A DNA stretch of 64,000 bases. Source: Rhodococcoides fascians NBRC 12155 = LMG 3623 (GTDB taxonomy: Bacteria; Actinomycetota; Actinomycetes; Mycobacteriales; Mycobacteriaceae). Location of the stretch: positions 248,001-312,000 of the forward strand of contig NZ_BCWW01000002.1 in assembly GCF_001894785.1 (NCBI RefSeq), written 5' to 3'. Within the stretch, counting starts at the first letter, position 1. The number at the start of each line of letters is the position of its first letter. Shown here piece by piece: positions 33,379-42,452 of the stretch. The translations under genes and the position numbers were made by a program. The notes under the pieces are model-generated. The model did no database searches. It was not told the origin of the DNA and saw only the letters and a program-made list of their open reading frames with translations.

Positions 33379-34905
33379 TCACCGAGTGACGGTGGTGCCG
33401 ACCCATGGTGTCCAGGTGATGGCTCCGTACTGGAACGTCACCCGCACTCCTCCGCCGTACTGCGGAATCTCGTCGCTCGTCGCCGGGCCCAGCGTGGGGT
33501 CCCAGGCGGCGAAGATGCCGCCGCCGATGTTGTGGGTACCGCCGACGGCGGTGGAGAACACCCGCAGGCCGTAGGGGCTGTCGAAGTCCTGGTACGTGCC
33601 GTTGAACGGAGTGGTGGGCAGGAACCCGGTCGGGCGCACCGCTTCTGCGACAGCGCGCGGTACGGCGACGAATCCGTTGGCCCGCTCGTACAGCACCGCG
33701 TCCTGGCGGTACTGCGCCCAGGTGTCGCGGACGGGGAACACCGGGCCGAGAACGGCACCGGAGTTGTTCGGCGCGGCCGCGAAGCGGGTGTATTCGGCCG
33801 TACGGGGAATGTTGTTCTGCAGCAGGTTCATCAGACCCCACAGTGCGGGCTTGGCCGACCAGTCGGTGTGCAGCAGGCCGAAGGTCATCTCCGGGTCGTT
33901 GCTACCGGTCTGCTTGTCGCGCAGCTGGTACAGGAAGATCGGCCCCGCATAGGGCAGCTCCCGCCATTTGGTGACGAAGTCCGTGATCATCGCGTTCTGT
34001 TGGTCCTCGGTCGCTACCGAGGTGGGCACCCCGTATTCGGTGGCCCAGATCTTCTTGTTGCCGTCGCCGTTGGCGACCATGGCCGCGCGCATGTCGAGCA
34101 CCTGGCGGGCCGGGGCGTGGTCGACGTACGGGCCCTCGGAGAACTTCAGCGAATACTGATACGGGTGGTAGGAGAGGGCGTCGAACGAGCCTGCGGCACC
34201 GGCGGAATACATCTGGTTGGTGAACGTGACGGGGTTGACGTTGCCGTACCCGTCCTCGGTGGCACCGAGGACGCCGCCGACGACGGTGGCTGCGGAGTCT
34301 GCCGCCTTGATCTTCGGATACGCGGCTTTGAGCAGGGCGGTGTACCCGGCCGGGTCGGGCTGCGGCGCATAGAACATCGAGCCGTTGGGTTCGTTCCAGA
34401 TCTCGTAGTCGGCCACCTTGCCCTTGTACCGGGCTGCGACTTTGCCGGCGAAATCACCGAAGGCGGCCGGCGACGCGGGACGGGTACTGATGGTCTGGTT
34501 CACCGGGGAGGTCGCCCACGGCGGGGTGTACGCGATGATGCCCAGCATCGAGATGTTGGCGGCGCGCAGCCTGTTCACGACGCGGTCCACAGCCGTCCAG
34601 TCGAGCTGGTTCTTGGTGTATTCGACGGTCGACCACGGGATGGCCACGCGCATCGATTTGATGCCCGCGGCGGTCACGAATTGCACGGTGGTGTCGAGTT
34701 CGGCGTCCGTCGCCCACAGCAGTCCGCCGCCGTCGGAGATGCCGACACCGGGCGGCGTCGGGGCAGCCTCCGCGCGTGACTGTCCGCCGACGAGGTGGTC
34801 GGGTGGCGTCAGTACCGAGGTCGCTCCGGACGCAAGGCCGGCAGCGACGATCAGAACGGCTGCTGCCGTGATCGCTGTGCGAATGCGGCCGCGAATATGA
34901 ACCAT
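33379..34905 (-). CDS. Secreted GH39-like glycosidase with C-terminal LGFP-type repeats
   Basis: About 508 residues. An N-terminal signal or anchor segment (AITAAAVLIVAAGLASGA) precedes a glycosidase domain with EIWNEPNGS (acid/base Glu near residue 172) and IWATEYGVP (nucleophile Glu near 290), homologous to the enzyme at 24886-25914. The last ~130 residues carry repeats of LGFP type, for example GPVFPVRDTWAQYRQDAVLY and LGPATSDEIPQYGGG with ITWTPWVGT. Such repeats anchor proteins in mycolate-containing cell walls. It may therefore trim the polysaccharide at the wall. ATG 34905 follows GGAAAG. Confidence 0.85.
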   Translation of the reverse strand: MVHIRGRIRTAITAAAVLIVAAGLASGATSVLTPPDHLVGGQSRAEAAPTPPGVGISDGGGLLWATDAELDTTVQFVTAAGIKSMRVAIPWSTVEYTKNQLDWTAVDRVVNRLRAANISMLGIIAYTPPWATSPVNQTISTRPASPAAFGDFAGKVAARYKGKVADYEIWNEPNGSMFYAPQPDPAGYTALLKAAYPKIKAADSAATVVGGVLGATEDGYGNVNPVTFTNQMYSAGAAGSFDALSYHPYQYSLKFSEGPYVDHAPARQVLDMRAAMVANGDGNKKIWATEYGVPTSVATEDQQNAMITDFVTKWRELPYAGPIFLYQLRDKQTGSNDPEMTFGLLHTDWSAKPALWGLMNLLQNNIPRTAEYTRFAAAPNNSGAVLGPVFPVRDTWAQYRQDAVLYERANGFVAVPRAVAEAVRPTGFLPTTPFNGTYQDFDSPYGLRVFSTAVGGTHNIGGGIFAAWDPTLGPATSDEIPQYGGGVRVTFQYGAITWTPWVGTTVTR

Positions 34906-35015
34906 CTCGAATTCTTTCCACCAGGGGGTCCGTACCAACAATTCGACGGGCCGGTGTGCTGAATCATTGCACTACGAACACGCTTTCGTGCAAATCGAAA
35001 CGTGACGGTGAATTC

Positions 35016-36437
35016 TTATGAAACCGCTGGTCGAGTGTCGTGTGCCGAAAACAAGCCTTTCGAACCGATACGCGTACCGGCCGCGGCATCGATCTCGGTT
35101 TCCGACGACTTTTCCCATGCGTGGACGAGGAATGCGTACATCACCGAAAACGCCATTGTGGTGGCCGGGATGGTGACCACGGGGAAGTCGAGCTGCAACG
35201 CGACGACCGCGAATCCGATCATTCCGCCGCCGTAGAACCCGTCTTCCCAGCGTCGTGACCGCAGTAGCCGGTAGCCCACGATCGCGATGACGACGAGGAT
35301 GGCGACGAAGGCAATTCCGGCTACGAGGCCGCCGCGGTAGATGGTCAGCAGCGGGGTGTTGGCGACGTAGTTCACCTCGAAAGCGACCGTGGGGTCTTTG
35401 AATTCTGCACGGCCCCAGCCGAGTCCGAACATCCAGTGACCCTGCATGTGCCCGGGGAACTCGACCAACGCGTCACCGCGTGCGCTCGATCCGGCGTCTT
35501 CGTTGCCGAACGAGGAGAAGACGCGGCTCCGCACACTGGGAACCGCGAGAGCCCCGACGAAGGCCGCGGCGAAGGCTCCGACGATGGCCAGCCGCTCACG
35601 GGTGCGCAGCTGCTGGAACAGCAGCATCAGCACCACCCCGAACACCACCGAGAACAGTGCGGCCCTCGAGAGCGTCAGCACGATCGACAGAAACAGCAGT
35701 GCCGCAAGCACAGTCCGCAGCTGTCCCCGCAGGAGCAGGATGCACAGCATCAACGCGAGCACGAAACCGATGCCGGCTGCGTTGGGGTCGATGTACGTCC
35801 CGGCCAGGCGAACGGTGGTGGCACCCGAGCTGCTGTAGACGAACCGAGTGCTTTCCTCCTCGACTCCGTAGCCGAATATCGACAGATAGCGAATGAGTTT
35901 TCCGGCGGGATCGGCGACGAAGACGATCAGAGCGAATGCGGCAGCGGCCGAGGCCGCGTAGACGTAAATTCTGCCGAACAGCGCCAATTCCTCACGCGGC
36001 AAGCGCAAGAGGCAGATCACGACGAGGGTCGAGACGAGCCATTGGCCGAATTCGACGTAATCGACCAGCGCACCACTCGTCGCGAACAACGACAAGGCCG
36101 AAAGAATTATCAGCGCGATCATCGGTATTTCGGGCCATGTGATGCGGCTCACCACTGTGCGGTGAATCACTGTCGCGAGAACGACGGCGATACCCAACGC
36201 GAACACCAACGGTACGTGAACGCCGGGCACGTAGCCGAACGGCAGGGCCCCGAGCGAGAAGGCAAGCGCACGAGACAAATACAGCGGATGACGTAGGCCT
36301 ATGTACACGCCGACGGCCAGTACGACGAGGGCGAACACACCCACGGTGGCCGCGGTTCCGCCCACGATCATGGCGGCAGTGACGACCACTGGAACGGCCA
36401 CGATGGCTGCCGCGTGAAGTCGTGGCGTGATGCTCAT
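35016..36437 (-). CDS. O-antigen ligase/Wzy-type polymerase (system 1)
   Basis: About 473 residues with 11-13 membrane helices and one large extracytoplasmic loop near residues 315-360 (FGNEDAGSSARGDALVEFPGHMQGHWMFGLGWGR, shown in part), containing the Arg and GxGWGR features of the Wzy_C/O-antigen ligase family. The preceding LAGTYIDPNAAGIGFVLAL is also characteristic. It would polymerise flipped repeat units outside the membrane. It starts at ATG 36437 or at an upstream start at 36476 and is divergent from the BY-kinase-like gene at 36535. It appears monocistronic. The C-terminal tail is charged and cytoplasmic. Confidence 0.85.
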   Translation of the reverse strand: MSITPRLHAAAIVAVPVVVTAAMIVGGTAATVGVFALVVLAVGVYIGLRHPLYLSRALAFSLGALPFGYVPGVHVPLVFALGIAVVLATVIHRTVVSRITWPEIPMIALIILSALSLFATSGALVDYVEFGQWLVSTLVVICLLRLPREELALFGRIYVYAASAAAAFALIVFVADPAGKLIRYLSIFGYGVEEESTRFVYSSSGATTVRLAGTYIDPNAAGIGFVLALMLCILLLRGQLRTVLAALLFLSIVLTLSRAALFSVVFGVVLMLLFQQLRTRERLAIVGAFAAAFVGALAVPSVRSRVFSSFGNEDAGSSARGDALVEFPGHMQGHWMFGLGWGRAEFKDPTVAFEVNYVANTPLLTIYRGGLVAGIAFVAILVVIAIVGYRLLRSRRWEDGFYGGGMIGFAVVALQLDFPVVTIPATTMAFSVMYAFLVHAWEKSSETEIDAAAGTRIGSKGLFSAHDTRPAVS

Positions 36438-36534
36438 GGGCTCTGATGTTGTCACGGTTTCATTCGCTCGCAACACGTACGCCGTGCCGAATCCTTCGCT
36501 GCGCTTTATTCTTTGCCACTACCGAAGGTTTTCG

Positions 36535-37986
36535 ATGGGAGATCGCGTGGAGATTCGAGAATACGGCCGCATTCTTCGCGCGGGTTGGTGGATCGTGGCA
36601 CTGGCGACGGTCCTCGGCATCGCCGCGGGATGGGCCTACACACTCTTCACGACGCCGCAGTATCAAGCTTGCGCCCGATTGTTCGTCACCACCGAAGGCG
36701 GCAGCTCGGTCGGTGAGGCCTACCAGAACAACCTGTTCTCGCAGGAACGGGTGACGTCCTACGCCGGATTGGCCACCAGCGCACAGGTTGCCCAGCGAGC
36801 GGTGGATCAATTGCAGTTGCAGATGTCCGCCGACGACCTCCGCTCGCGCGTCACCGCAACACCCATCGAGAAGACCGTGCTGCTCGATCTGTGCGCCACC
36901 GACCCCGACCCCGCGGTCGCCCAGGTGTTGACCAACGCAGTCGCCGGGCAGCTCACCCAGGTGATTCAAGAACTCGAAACCTCGCAACGAGGGGGCAGCG
37001 CCGCGGCCGGCGCGACCATCGTCGACCAGGGCGACGTGCCGTCCACGCCCATCGGCATGGGGCTACCCACCGCACTCGGACTCGGCGGTGCCATCGGGTT
37101 CGTCCTCGGGGTGGCGCTCGCGCTGCTGCGCGGGCTGCTCGATCGCTCGATTCGCGATCGGACTCGGGCAGAGGAGATCTCGGGCAAGGCCGTGCTGGGC
37201 GGACTTCCGGTCGACACGACGCGACCCGGTTCTGCAGTGGCCTCGATGACCGAGCTGGGGGAGCCGCTTCGCGCTCTGCGCACCAACATTCGATTCCTGG
37301 GCGGTGGGTCCCCGCCCCGGGTCATCGCCGTCACCAGTGCCTCCTCCGGGGAGGGCCGCACCAGTACGGCCATCGATCTCTCGGCGATCCTCGCCGAGGC
37401 GGGACACACCGTGTTGCTCGTCGGCGGCGATCTGCGCGACGCTGCCCTGGGCTCCCGGTTGGGTCTGAACCAGGACAGGGGCCTGTCGACGGTGCTCTCC
37501 GGTGAACACCACGTCGAGGACGCCATCGTTCCCGGCGCGTTCGGTGGCGTGTCGGTGTTGCCGTCGGGCCCGGTACCGCCGAACCCCAGCGAACTCCTCG
37601 GATCGGATCGAGCGCAGCTGCTGCTGGAGTCGCTGCGCGGCGACTACCGCTACGTCATCGTCGACACCCCACCCCTGCTCGACGCCACCGACGGCGCGAT
37701 TCTCACCGCATTGGCCGACGGCGCACTGGTTCTGGCGCGGACGGGCCGCACCACCCGAGACAAGCTCCGACGTGCAATCAAGGTGCTCGACGGCGTCGGC
37801 GGCACCGTGCTGGGTGTGGTGACCACGTTCGAGCCCTCGACGCGACGGTCGTCGAAGACCGCACCCCCCGCGGCCACCGACGAAAGTACCTCGACTGCAA
37901 CGTCATCCGCGAAGCCCTACTCCACCGCACGTCGGCATGCCGCGGCAACGAGCGATTCTGCGAGCCCGTCGGCGAGCAGAGGCTAA
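36535..37986 (+). CDS. Wzz/BY-kinase-like chain-length protein with altered P-loop
   Basis: About 483 residues. The N-terminal Wzz half has helix 1 (GWWIVALATVLGIAAGWAYTL) and helix 2 (GLGGAIGFVLGVALALLRGLL) around an extracytoplasmic domain. The C-terminal half is a CpsD/Wzc-type kinase domain: Walker A reads SSGEGRTST, with Arg at residue 275 where the Lys of GKT/GKS is expected, Walker A' is VLLVGGDLRD and Walker B YVIVDTPPLLD. The tail is Ser/Thr/Ala-rich with only one Tyr (462), not the usual Tyr cluster. Kinase activity is thus doubtful. Compare the canonical paralogue at 62516. It leads the plus-strand operon of lipases and the Wzz protein. Confidence 0.87.
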   Translation: MGDRVEIREYGRILRAGWWIVALATVLGIAAGWAYTLFTTPQYQACARLFVTTEGGSSVGEAYQNNLFSQERVTSYAGLATSAQVAQRAVDQLQLQMSADDLRSRVTATPIEKTVLLDLCATDPDPAVAQVLTNAVAGQLTQVIQELETSQRGGSAAAGATIVDQGDVPSTPIGMGLPTALGLGGAIGFVLGVALALLRGLLDRSIRDRTRAEEISGKAVLGGLPVDTTRPGSAVASMTELGEPLRALRTNIRFLGGGSPPRVIAVTSASSGEGRTSTAIDLSAILAEAGHTVLLVGGDLRDAALGSRLGLNQDRGLSTVLSGEHHVEDAIVPGAFGGVSVLPSGPVPPNPSELLGSDRAQLLLESLRGDYRYVIVDTPPLLDATDGAILTALADGALVLARTGRTTRDKLRRAIKVLDGVGGTVLGVVTTFEPSTRRSSKTAPPAATDESTSTATSSAKPYSTARRHAAATSDSASPSASRG

Positions 37987-37990
37987 CTCG

Positions 37991-39235
37991 ATGTCACCGA
38001 GGTTCGCGGTGCGGATCGGTGTCGTCCTGACCGCCGCGGCAGTATCGATCTCCTGCTCTCAGCAGCCGTCGGTGGTGCTCCCTCCCGATGCCCCCACGGC
38101 TCCCGTCACCGCGCAGGCGCGCGCGTCGGAACCACCGCCACCGTCGAACTTCGGTGGTACGGAGCCAGGGTCGTTGATCTCGGCCGAGCCGATTCGAGAC
38201 ATCGCCGTCGACATCAGCGAACTGGGTGCGACGGCAACCCGGGTGGTCTATCGGTCGACGTCGGGCGTCACCGGCCAGCCGACGGAGGTCTCGGGAACCG
38301 TCGTCGTTCCGGCCGGCACTGCTCCCGAGGGCGGGTGGCCGGTGGTGTCGTTCGGGCACGGCACCACGGGAGTTCTCAGCGCGTGCGGCCCTTCCCTGTA
38401 TGCGAACCTGCTCGGCAACGCACCCATCGTGGCCGCGCTCGTCCTCAACGGCTTCGCCGTCACGATGAGCGACTATCAGGGTCTCGGGCTCGAGGGCTCG
38501 TACCATCCCTACCTCGATGCGAAGACGTTCGGCTACAACATGATCGACGCGGTACGGGCCGCCAGGAACTTCCTGCCCACTCTGAGTTCACGGTGGTCGG
38601 CGTACGGCGTCTCGCTCGGCGGGATGGCCGCATGGGCGGCGAGTGATCGCAATGCCGAGTACGGCGGTGGGCTCGAGCTGGTCGGCACCGCGGCCATGGT
38701 GCCGGTCTCGGACATGACGGGCCTGGCCGACGCCGCCGCCAACGAGACTCTCACCCGGGCTCAGTACCCACTGCTGATGTACGCCCTGCATTCGTTGGCG
38801 ATCTCGCATCCCGAGATGAACCTGGACGACTATCGATCCGGCTTCGCCCGGGAGCGATGGGACGACCTGATGGAGTGCGTCCCGCCCGGGTCGTTGGACG
38901 TTCCGGACCTGCAGACGCGGGTGCAGGCTGCGGATCTGAAGCCGGTGAGCGTCGAGGCGACCGATCGTCTACGCGGATACCTCTCGGATATGGCACTGCC
39001 GCAGCAGGGTTCGAGCACACCGCTGCTGGTGATGTACGGCAGCGAGGACGATCTGATTCTTCAGCCGTGGACGGAGAAGGCGCTGCAGCGAGCGTGCGCG
39101 TCGGGCGACGTCGTCGAATACGAGCTGCATCAGGGAGAGGGCCACGGTGATCTGGACAGCAGTAGGTCGCTGCCGTGGGTCAAGAGCATGTTCGCTGGAC
39201 AGCGCCCCGTCGATACGTGCGAGTTGAATCGATGA
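37991..39235 (+). CDS. Secretory lipase (LIP family), copy 1
   Basis: About 414 residues, exported (VRIGVVLTAAAVSISC, a possible but non-ideal lipobox). The alpha/beta hydrolase core has the oxyanion motif FGHGTTGVLSACGPS, the nucleophile elbow GVSLGG (Ser ~208), the acid region YGSEDDL and the His in GEGHGD, so a full triad is present. It belongs to the secretory lipase family that hydrolyses acyl esters. It begins four bases after the BY-kinase-like gene and overlaps the Wzz gene (ATGA). Two further copies follow in the same operon, which suggests action on an acylated polysaccharide or envelope lipid; substrate unknown. Confidence 0.87.
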   Translation: MSPRFAVRIGVVLTAAAVSISCSQQPSVVLPPDAPTAPVTAQARASEPPPPSNFGGTEPGSLISAEPIRDIAVDISELGATATRVVYRSTSGVTGQPTEVSGTVVVPAGTAPEGGWPVVSFGHGTTGVLSACGPSLYANLLGNAPIVAALVLNGFAVTMSDYQGLGLEGSYHPYLDAKTFGYNMIDAVRAARNFLPTLSSRWSAYGVSLGGMAAWAASDRNAEYGGGLELVGTAAMVPVSDMTGLADAAANETLTRAQYPLLMYALHSLAISHPEMNLDDYRSGFARERWDDLMECVPPGSLDVPDLQTRVQAADLKPVSVEATDRLRGYLSDMALPQQGSSTPLLVMYGSEDDLILQPWTEKALQRACASGDVVEYELHQGEGHGDLDSSRSLPWVKSMFAGQRPVDTCELNR

Positions 39236-39909
39236 TCGCTCCTGCCGGCGTGCCGAGACTCAAGGACTACGGCCGAATGCTGTTGTCCGGCTGGGCACTG
39301 ATCCTCGCGGCCGCCGTGTTGTCGGCCGGTGCCGCGTGGCTGGCGACGTATCTGGTGGAGCCGTCGTACACCGCCACCTCGCGAGTGTTCGTCACTGCGC
39401 CGGGCCCGGTGTCACCGAAGAACTCGCTCGACGGCAACCGAAGCTCGTTGGTTCGGGTGGAATCGTATGTGCAGCTGGCCACCGGTGAGCAGGTGTTGCG
39501 ACGGGTCATTGCCTCGCAGGGCTTACCGGTGGAACCGGCGGACCTGAAGAACGACATCACCGTGGTGCCGAGCCCCGGTTCGGCGCTCATCGACATCTCG
39601 GTGGTGAACGCCGATGCGGAGCGTGCGCGCGACATCGCCAATTCGGTTGCAGTACAGCTCATCAAGCTCGTGGAGGAGATCGATCTGGGGAACAACGGGC
39701 CGGTATCGGCGGTGACTTTGGTCGACGCGGCCACCACACCGAGCTCGGCGTCGTCGCCGATCGTGGGCAACAACGTGATGCTGGGGGCCGTCGCGGGGAT
39801 CATGGTGTCCGGCGTGCTCGTGCTGGCGCGGGGCATCTCGGGGGATTCGATTGTCCACCGCGATCAGGTGGAGGACATCGTGAAGCAGAGCATGGGGGAG
39901 AGACTGTGA
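39232..39909 (+). CDS. Wzz-domain chain-length regulator without kinase domain
   Basis: About 225 residues. Helix 1 (WALILAAAVLSAGAAWLATYLV) follows the short cytoplasmic start (RLKDYGRMLLSG); PSYTATSRVFVTAPGPVSP begins the extracytoplasmic Wzz domain, and helix 2 (NVMLGAVAGIMVSGVLVLARG) lies near residue 190. The cytoplasmic tail of about 20 residues has no P-loop. It resembles the N-terminal half of the BY-kinase-like protein two genes upstream, so it may be a partner polysaccharide co-polymerase. It is coupled to both neighbours by ATGA and GTGA overlaps, between lipase copies 1 and 2. Confidence 0.85.
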   Translation: MIAPAGVPRLKDYGRMLLSGWALILAAAVLSAGAAWLATYLVEPSYTATSRVFVTAPGPVSPKNSLDGNRSSLVRVESYVQLATGEQVLRRVIASQGLPVEPADLKNDITVVPSPGSALIDISVVNADAERARDIANSVAVQLIKLVEEIDLGNNGPVSAVTLVDAATTPSSASSPIVGNNVMLGAVAGIMVSGVLVLARGISGDSIVHRDQVEDIVKQSMGERL

Positions 39910-41144
39910 CGAAGGATCGAATACCGCTGTTGCGCAGAGCCACCGGGGCGGGTGCGCTGGCACTGATGCTGGCGGCGTCGGGCTGCTCGTCGGACGCACC
40001 CGCGGTGGACCCGGAATCGGCGGCATTCGGTGCGTCGCTGACGGCCGATTTCAGCGAGGACGGCCCAGGATCTCTCGACAGCGCGGAGGAGCTGCTCACC
40101 ATCGACCGACGGTTGAGCGGTATCTCCTCCGTCGCGGCGCGGGTGGTCTACGAGTCCACCTCGGGCGTCGACGGTTCGACGCAGCGGGTATCGGGCACCA
40201 TCTTCGCCCCGGAAGGCACTGCACCCGAGGGTGGTTGGCCGATCATCGCCTACGGTCACGGCACCACGGGCGTGTTGCCCGATTGCGGCCCGTCGACGGA
40301 TCCGGAACTGCTCGGGAGTTCGCAGATCGTCGCCGCGCTGGTGCGTTCCGGTCACGTGGTGGCGGTATCGGACTATCAGGGTCTCGGGCTCGACGGCTCG
40401 TACCATCCTTACTTGGACGCACGGACCGTTGGAAACAACCTGATCGATTCGGTACGTGCCGCGCGCAAGCTGGTACCGAACACCTCGACGCGGTGGGCGT
40501 CGTTCGGCGGCTCGCAGGGTGGCCAAGCAGCCTGGGCAGCAAACGAACTCGCGTCCACCTACGGAGCCGGCCTGGACATGGTCGGGTCGGTCAGCCTGGT
40601 ACCCGCAGCAGACATCACCGGGCTGGCGGCGGCCGCAGCGAACGGCACACTCACTGCAGACCAGAAGCCGCTGCTGCAGTGGGTGTTGGTGGGCCTGTCG
40701 AAGTCCTATCCGGAGCTCGATCTGGACGACTACCGCAGGGGCATCGTCGCCGAGAAGTGGGAAGAGTTCTCCGCGTGCGGCGGAGCGCTCGCTGCAGATC
40801 GGACCTCGCTCGCCGCGCAGATCGACGACGACGATCTGCGCCCGGCAACGCCGGAAGCCACCGCGGTGCTCCAGGGCTACCTCCGCGAGATGAGCCTGCC
40901 GAAGTCTCCTGCTGCGGCACCGATGCTGGTGATCTACGGTGGTCAGGACACGTTGATCTCGCAGCCGTGGACCGATGCCGCAATCGCGGCCGGGTGTGGC
41001 AGCGGCGACACCATTCAATCTGTACTACAACCCAATTCCGGTCACGCAGACATCGACGGTGCTGCTGCGTTCGGATGGCTGAACGACCGGTTCGCCGGTA
41101 CTCCGGCCGTCAACTTCTGCCCGGCTTCACCGCCGGCACCGTGA
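39906..41144 (+). CDS. Secretory lipase (LIP family), copy 2
   Basis: A 412-residue lipoprotein: signal with lipobox ASGC, then the same hydrolase architecture as copy 1. Motifs are YGHGTTGVLPDCGPS, GGSQGG (Ser ~203), YGGQDTL and NSGHADI, so the catalytic Ser-Asp-His triad is complete. Residues DYQGLGLDGSYHPYLDARTVGNN are nearly the same as in copy 1, which shows recent paralogy. GTG start overlapping the Wzz stop (GTGA). Likely tethered to the outer face of the cytoplasmic membrane, where polymer assembly occurs. Confidence 0.88.
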   Translation: MTKDRIPLLRRATGAGALALMLAASGCSSDAPAVDPESAAFGASLTADFSEDGPGSLDSAEELLTIDRRLSGISSVAARVVYESTSGVDGSTQRVSGTIFAPEGTAPEGGWPIIAYGHGTTGVLPDCGPSTDPELLGSSQIVAALVRSGHVVAVSDYQGLGLDGSYHPYLDARTVGNNLIDSVRAARKLVPNTSTRWASFGGSQGGQAAWAANELASTYGAGLDMVGSVSLVPAADITGLAAAAANGTLTADQKPLLQWVLVGLSKSYPELDLDDYRRGIVAEKWEEFSACGGALAADRTSLAAQIDDDDLRPATPEATAVLQGYLREMSLPKSPAAAPMLVIYGGQDTLISQPWTDAAIAAGCGSGDTIQSVLQPNSGHADIDGAAAFGWLNDRFAGTPAVNFCPASPPAP

Positions 41145-41161
41145 CCTCGAAGTAGGTACCC

Positions 41162-42448
41162 ATGACCGCCACGCCAGACAGCACCGCAGCCGCAGCCGTC
41201 GATCCAGTAGCGACAACGCCGGCCACCCCACAGGTCGATGCGCCGAAGCGTCCGGCACGCATTCTCGGTCTCGACGGACCTCGCGGTTTCGCGTGCCTGT
41301 GCGTGCTCGCCGTGCACGTCGGCGGCCATTACTCACCACAGACCGTGGCGACGTACAAGCTTGGGCTGTTGGGGCAGGGGCTCATCTTCTTCTTCGCCCT
41401 GTCGGGATTCCTGATCTTCCTGCCGATGGTGCGAAAGTTGTTCGACAACAAGCCGATGCCGAACAACGTCAGTTACGCGCTGCATCGCCTGCTTCGCGTG
41501 TTTCCGGCGTATCTGTTCATCTTCCTGTTCGCGAACTTCGTGATGCGGGCGGTGTTCGTGGAGAACGCGGCCGTGGCCGAGCGTCACTTCACCGACAACG
41601 GCCTGGGTGTGCTCACCGATCCGTTGACGCTGCTGGCCAACCTGACGTTGGTGCACTCCTACATTCCGAGCATGCTGCAGACCGGCATCAACCCGTCGTG
41701 GTCGCTGTCGCTCGAGTTCGCGTTCTACATTGCACTGCCGCTGCTGACCGGTATCGCATTCTTCCTCCGCAAGCGCACCTCGATACCGGCACCGGTACTC
41801 GCGATGATTCCGGTGGTGGTGATGTTCGTCGTCGGCGTCACCGGCAAGCTCTACACCGCCTCACGCGTCGGGCCGTCGGGCATCACCGATCCGAAGCTGC
41901 TCGACTGGGGTCCCAACGAGATTGCGGTACTGAGTCGGAGCTTCTGGTCTCTGGCAGACAACTTCACGTACGGAATGCTCGCGGCCGTCGTCTTCGTAGC
42001 GATCGACACCGGCATGCTGAGGGGCGCGCTCGCCACCAGAATGCGGTGGTGGACCGGTATCGCGATGATCCCGACGGCGGTGATCTCGTTGAAGCTGATC
42101 GACGACAACTCGCGCTGGCAGAGCTCCACTGTCGCCTTCGGTTCCGCGCTGCTCATCCTGTTCATCATCGTGCCGCTCGCGCGTGGGGAGAAGTCCGCAC
42201 TGGCCGAGCGGGCGGACTGGGCACCGCTGAGCTATGTCGGCATGATCTCGCTGAGCGTGTACCTGTGGCACTTCCCGGTGCTGATCATGATCGGGCGCTT
42301 CGGGTGGTTGGCCGGCGACAGCGTGCCGGGCATGGCCTGGAACTTCCTCGTCATAGCCGTAGTGAGCATCGCGTTCGGTTCGTTGACGTACCGGTTCATC
42401 GAGAAGCCGGCGTTGTCGTATGCACGTAGATTCAAGGCCAGCAAGTAG
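41162..42448 (+). CDS. Acyltransferase 3 (OafA-type) membrane protein
   Basis: A 428-residue polytopic protein of the acyltransferase-3 family with about ten helices. The family opening LGLDGPRGFACLCVLAVHVGGHY contains the conserved His after the first helix, and FFALSGFLIFLPMVR and SWSLSLEFAFYIALPLL give the usual second and third motifs. The C-terminus (YRFIEKPALSYARRF) is also typical. Such proteins transfer acetyl or longer acyl groups onto surface glycans. It sits between lipase copies 2 and 3 with a short gap (17 bp) and a near ATG, suggesting an acylation/de-acylation unit. Confidence 0.92.
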   Translation: MTATPDSTAAAAVDPVATTPATPQVDAPKRPARILGLDGPRGFACLCVLAVHVGGHYSPQTVATYKLGLLGQGLIFFFALSGFLIFLPMVRKLFDNKPMPNNVSYALHRLLRVFPAYLFIFLFANFVMRAVFVENAAVAERHFTDNGLGVLTDPLTLLANLTLVHSYIPSMLQTGINPSWSLSLEFAFYIALPLLTGIAFFLRKRTSIPAPVLAMIPVVVMFVVGVTGKLYTASRVGPSGITDPKLLDWGPNEIAVLSRSFWSLADNFTYGMLAAVVFVAIDTGMLRGALATRMRWWTGIAMIPTAVISLKLIDDNSRWQSSTVAFGSALLILFIIVPLARGEKSALAERADWAPLSYVGMISLSVYLWHFPVLIMIGRFGWLAGDSVPGMAWNFLVIAVVSIAFGSLTYRFIEKPALSYARRFKASK

Positions 42449-42452
42449 ATCC

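Noticed and set aside
33319..34779. 486-codon plus-strand frame opposite the LGFP-tailed glycosidase
   Set aside because: Its Gly/Val/Arg/His-rich translation mirrors the real minus-strand glycosidase, which has both catalytic Glu motifs.
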